42,403 nt of DNA. Origin: CAAGNP01 sp045595965. Lineage in GTDB: Bacteria > Bacteroidota > Bacteroidia > Bacteroidales > UBA932. The position numbers and the translations under genes were made by a program. Shown here piece by piece: positions 42,125 to 42,403 of the stretch; position 1 is the stretch's first letter; every line of letters starts with the position of its first letter. The DNA lies in the NCBI GenBank assembly GCA_045595965.1, contig JAZOBN010000011.1, positions 1 through 42,403 on the forward strand. The letters are read 5' to 3'. Under the pieces are notes generated by a model that worked only from the letters and a program-made list of their open reading frames with translations, ran no database searches and was not told where the DNA came from.

Positions 42125-42403
42125 AACACTGCCGACAGCGACGGGTTGGAGCATGCTAAGCATATAGCACCATCAATAGTCGCGTATCTCCCCTTAGGGA
42201 GGTGTCACAATGTGACAGAGGGGGTTAAACATATCTCCACAAGAAAAGGGAGCCAATGGCTAAACTTTCTTAAAAGACGTCATCAGACGTCCCGCGGAGC
42301 CCGTGTATTTGCGGAGCAAATACGGCAAGGGCGGGAGCGCTAGTCTGGCGAGAGCCAGTAAACCAAGTCGGCATCAGCCGACCGCGACGGGTCGCCGTTG
42401 CAG
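42125..42403. repeat. GC-rich hairpin mosaic with direct repeats near its ends
   Basis: This block has more G+C than the flanking sequence and contains in series the stems ATGC/GCAT (42153-42163), CTCCC/GGGAG (42188-42201), TGTCACA/TGTGACA (42203-42217), AGCCA/TGGCT (42251-42261), GACGTC/GACGTC (42276-42291), GTATTTGC/GCAAATAC (42305-42323), CTGGC/GCCAG with a GAGA loop (42345-42358), GTCGGC/GCCGAC (42367-42382) and GCGAC/GTCGC (42384-42395). Two loops are ATCA. A 16-base near-identical sequence (15/16) lies near both ends (42131-42146 and 42377-42392). It could be an interspersed repeat or a structured RNA. No gene is seen here. Confidence 0.65.

Noticed and set aside
42146..42343. Open frame of 65 codons in the terminal block
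   Set aside because: It is composed of hairpin arms read through as codons, has no promoter, no family likeness and no start signal. The DNA structure explains the sequence better than a protein does.

Overview
The window looks like chromosomal DNA from a member of the Bacteroidales. The evidence is: promoters of the Bacteroidetes type (-33 TTTG, about 20 bases, then -7 TAnnTTTG) in front of many genes; an arginine pathway that uses N-succinyl intermediates; DUF4491, Mfa-like fimbrillin, TlpA-type and GH97 genes; and a 16S rRNA 5' end. I cannot name a genus. The window begins inside a 16S gene and ends inside a GC-rich, hairpin-dense block, both typical places for an assembly to break, so it may be a whole contig.

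Layout. 1-500: 5' end of 16S rRNA (minus strand) with two tandem, duplicated promoter modules, and behind them a small ribbon-helix-helix protein gene. 785-8911: a tightly packed arginine operon (GNAT acyltransferase, argG, argC, argD, argF', argB, argE, argH). The transcarbamylase carries Pro90, the residue that marks N-succinylornithine specificity, so the GNAT at the operon head is the natural candidate for the succinylglutamate synthase. 8932-11034 (minus): HU, then a 29-residue bS22/mS38-like ribosomal protein, then a perfect 14-bp hairpin, then RNase G. 11150-19138 (plus): lon, ung, coaD, a two-domain thioredoxin-like secreted protein and a large FAD/Fe-S dehydrogenase. 19146-21477: divergent lnt and a LysE-family exporter sharing a palindromic promoter region.

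21474-32949 (minus) is the accessory part: a surface locus with a 742-residue EF-hand membrane protein of unknown function, a lipoprotein fimbrillin whose C-terminus resembles Gram-positive TasA-type proteins, and a 1205-residue beta-helix adhesin with about 25 GGG(V/I)Y repeats that ends in an SpaA/Cna-B-like domain. Upstream lie another beta-helix protein, whose signal peptide is broken by a one-base frameshift, an ATP-grasp-like protein and a serine beta-lactamase-family hydrolase.

33016-41273: a secreted esterase with menG and menA (menaquinone synthesis), a BASS transporter, DUF4491, a thiol-disulfide protein with a PIG-L deacetylase, then DUF454, a TauE/SafE permease and a GH97 alpha-glucosidase. 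41303-42080: a small XRE regulator with a DUF2975 membrane protein, preceded by a 16-bp inverted repeat that brackets their promoter. 42125-42403: a mosaic of about nine short hairpins with 16-nt near-identical direct repeats near both ends; it does not look like protein-coding sequence.

The most unusual parts are the fimbrial locus, the terminal hairpin block, the HU/bS22-like/rng hairpin and the arginine operon head. No CRISPR array, tRNA, transposase or phage gene was seen.
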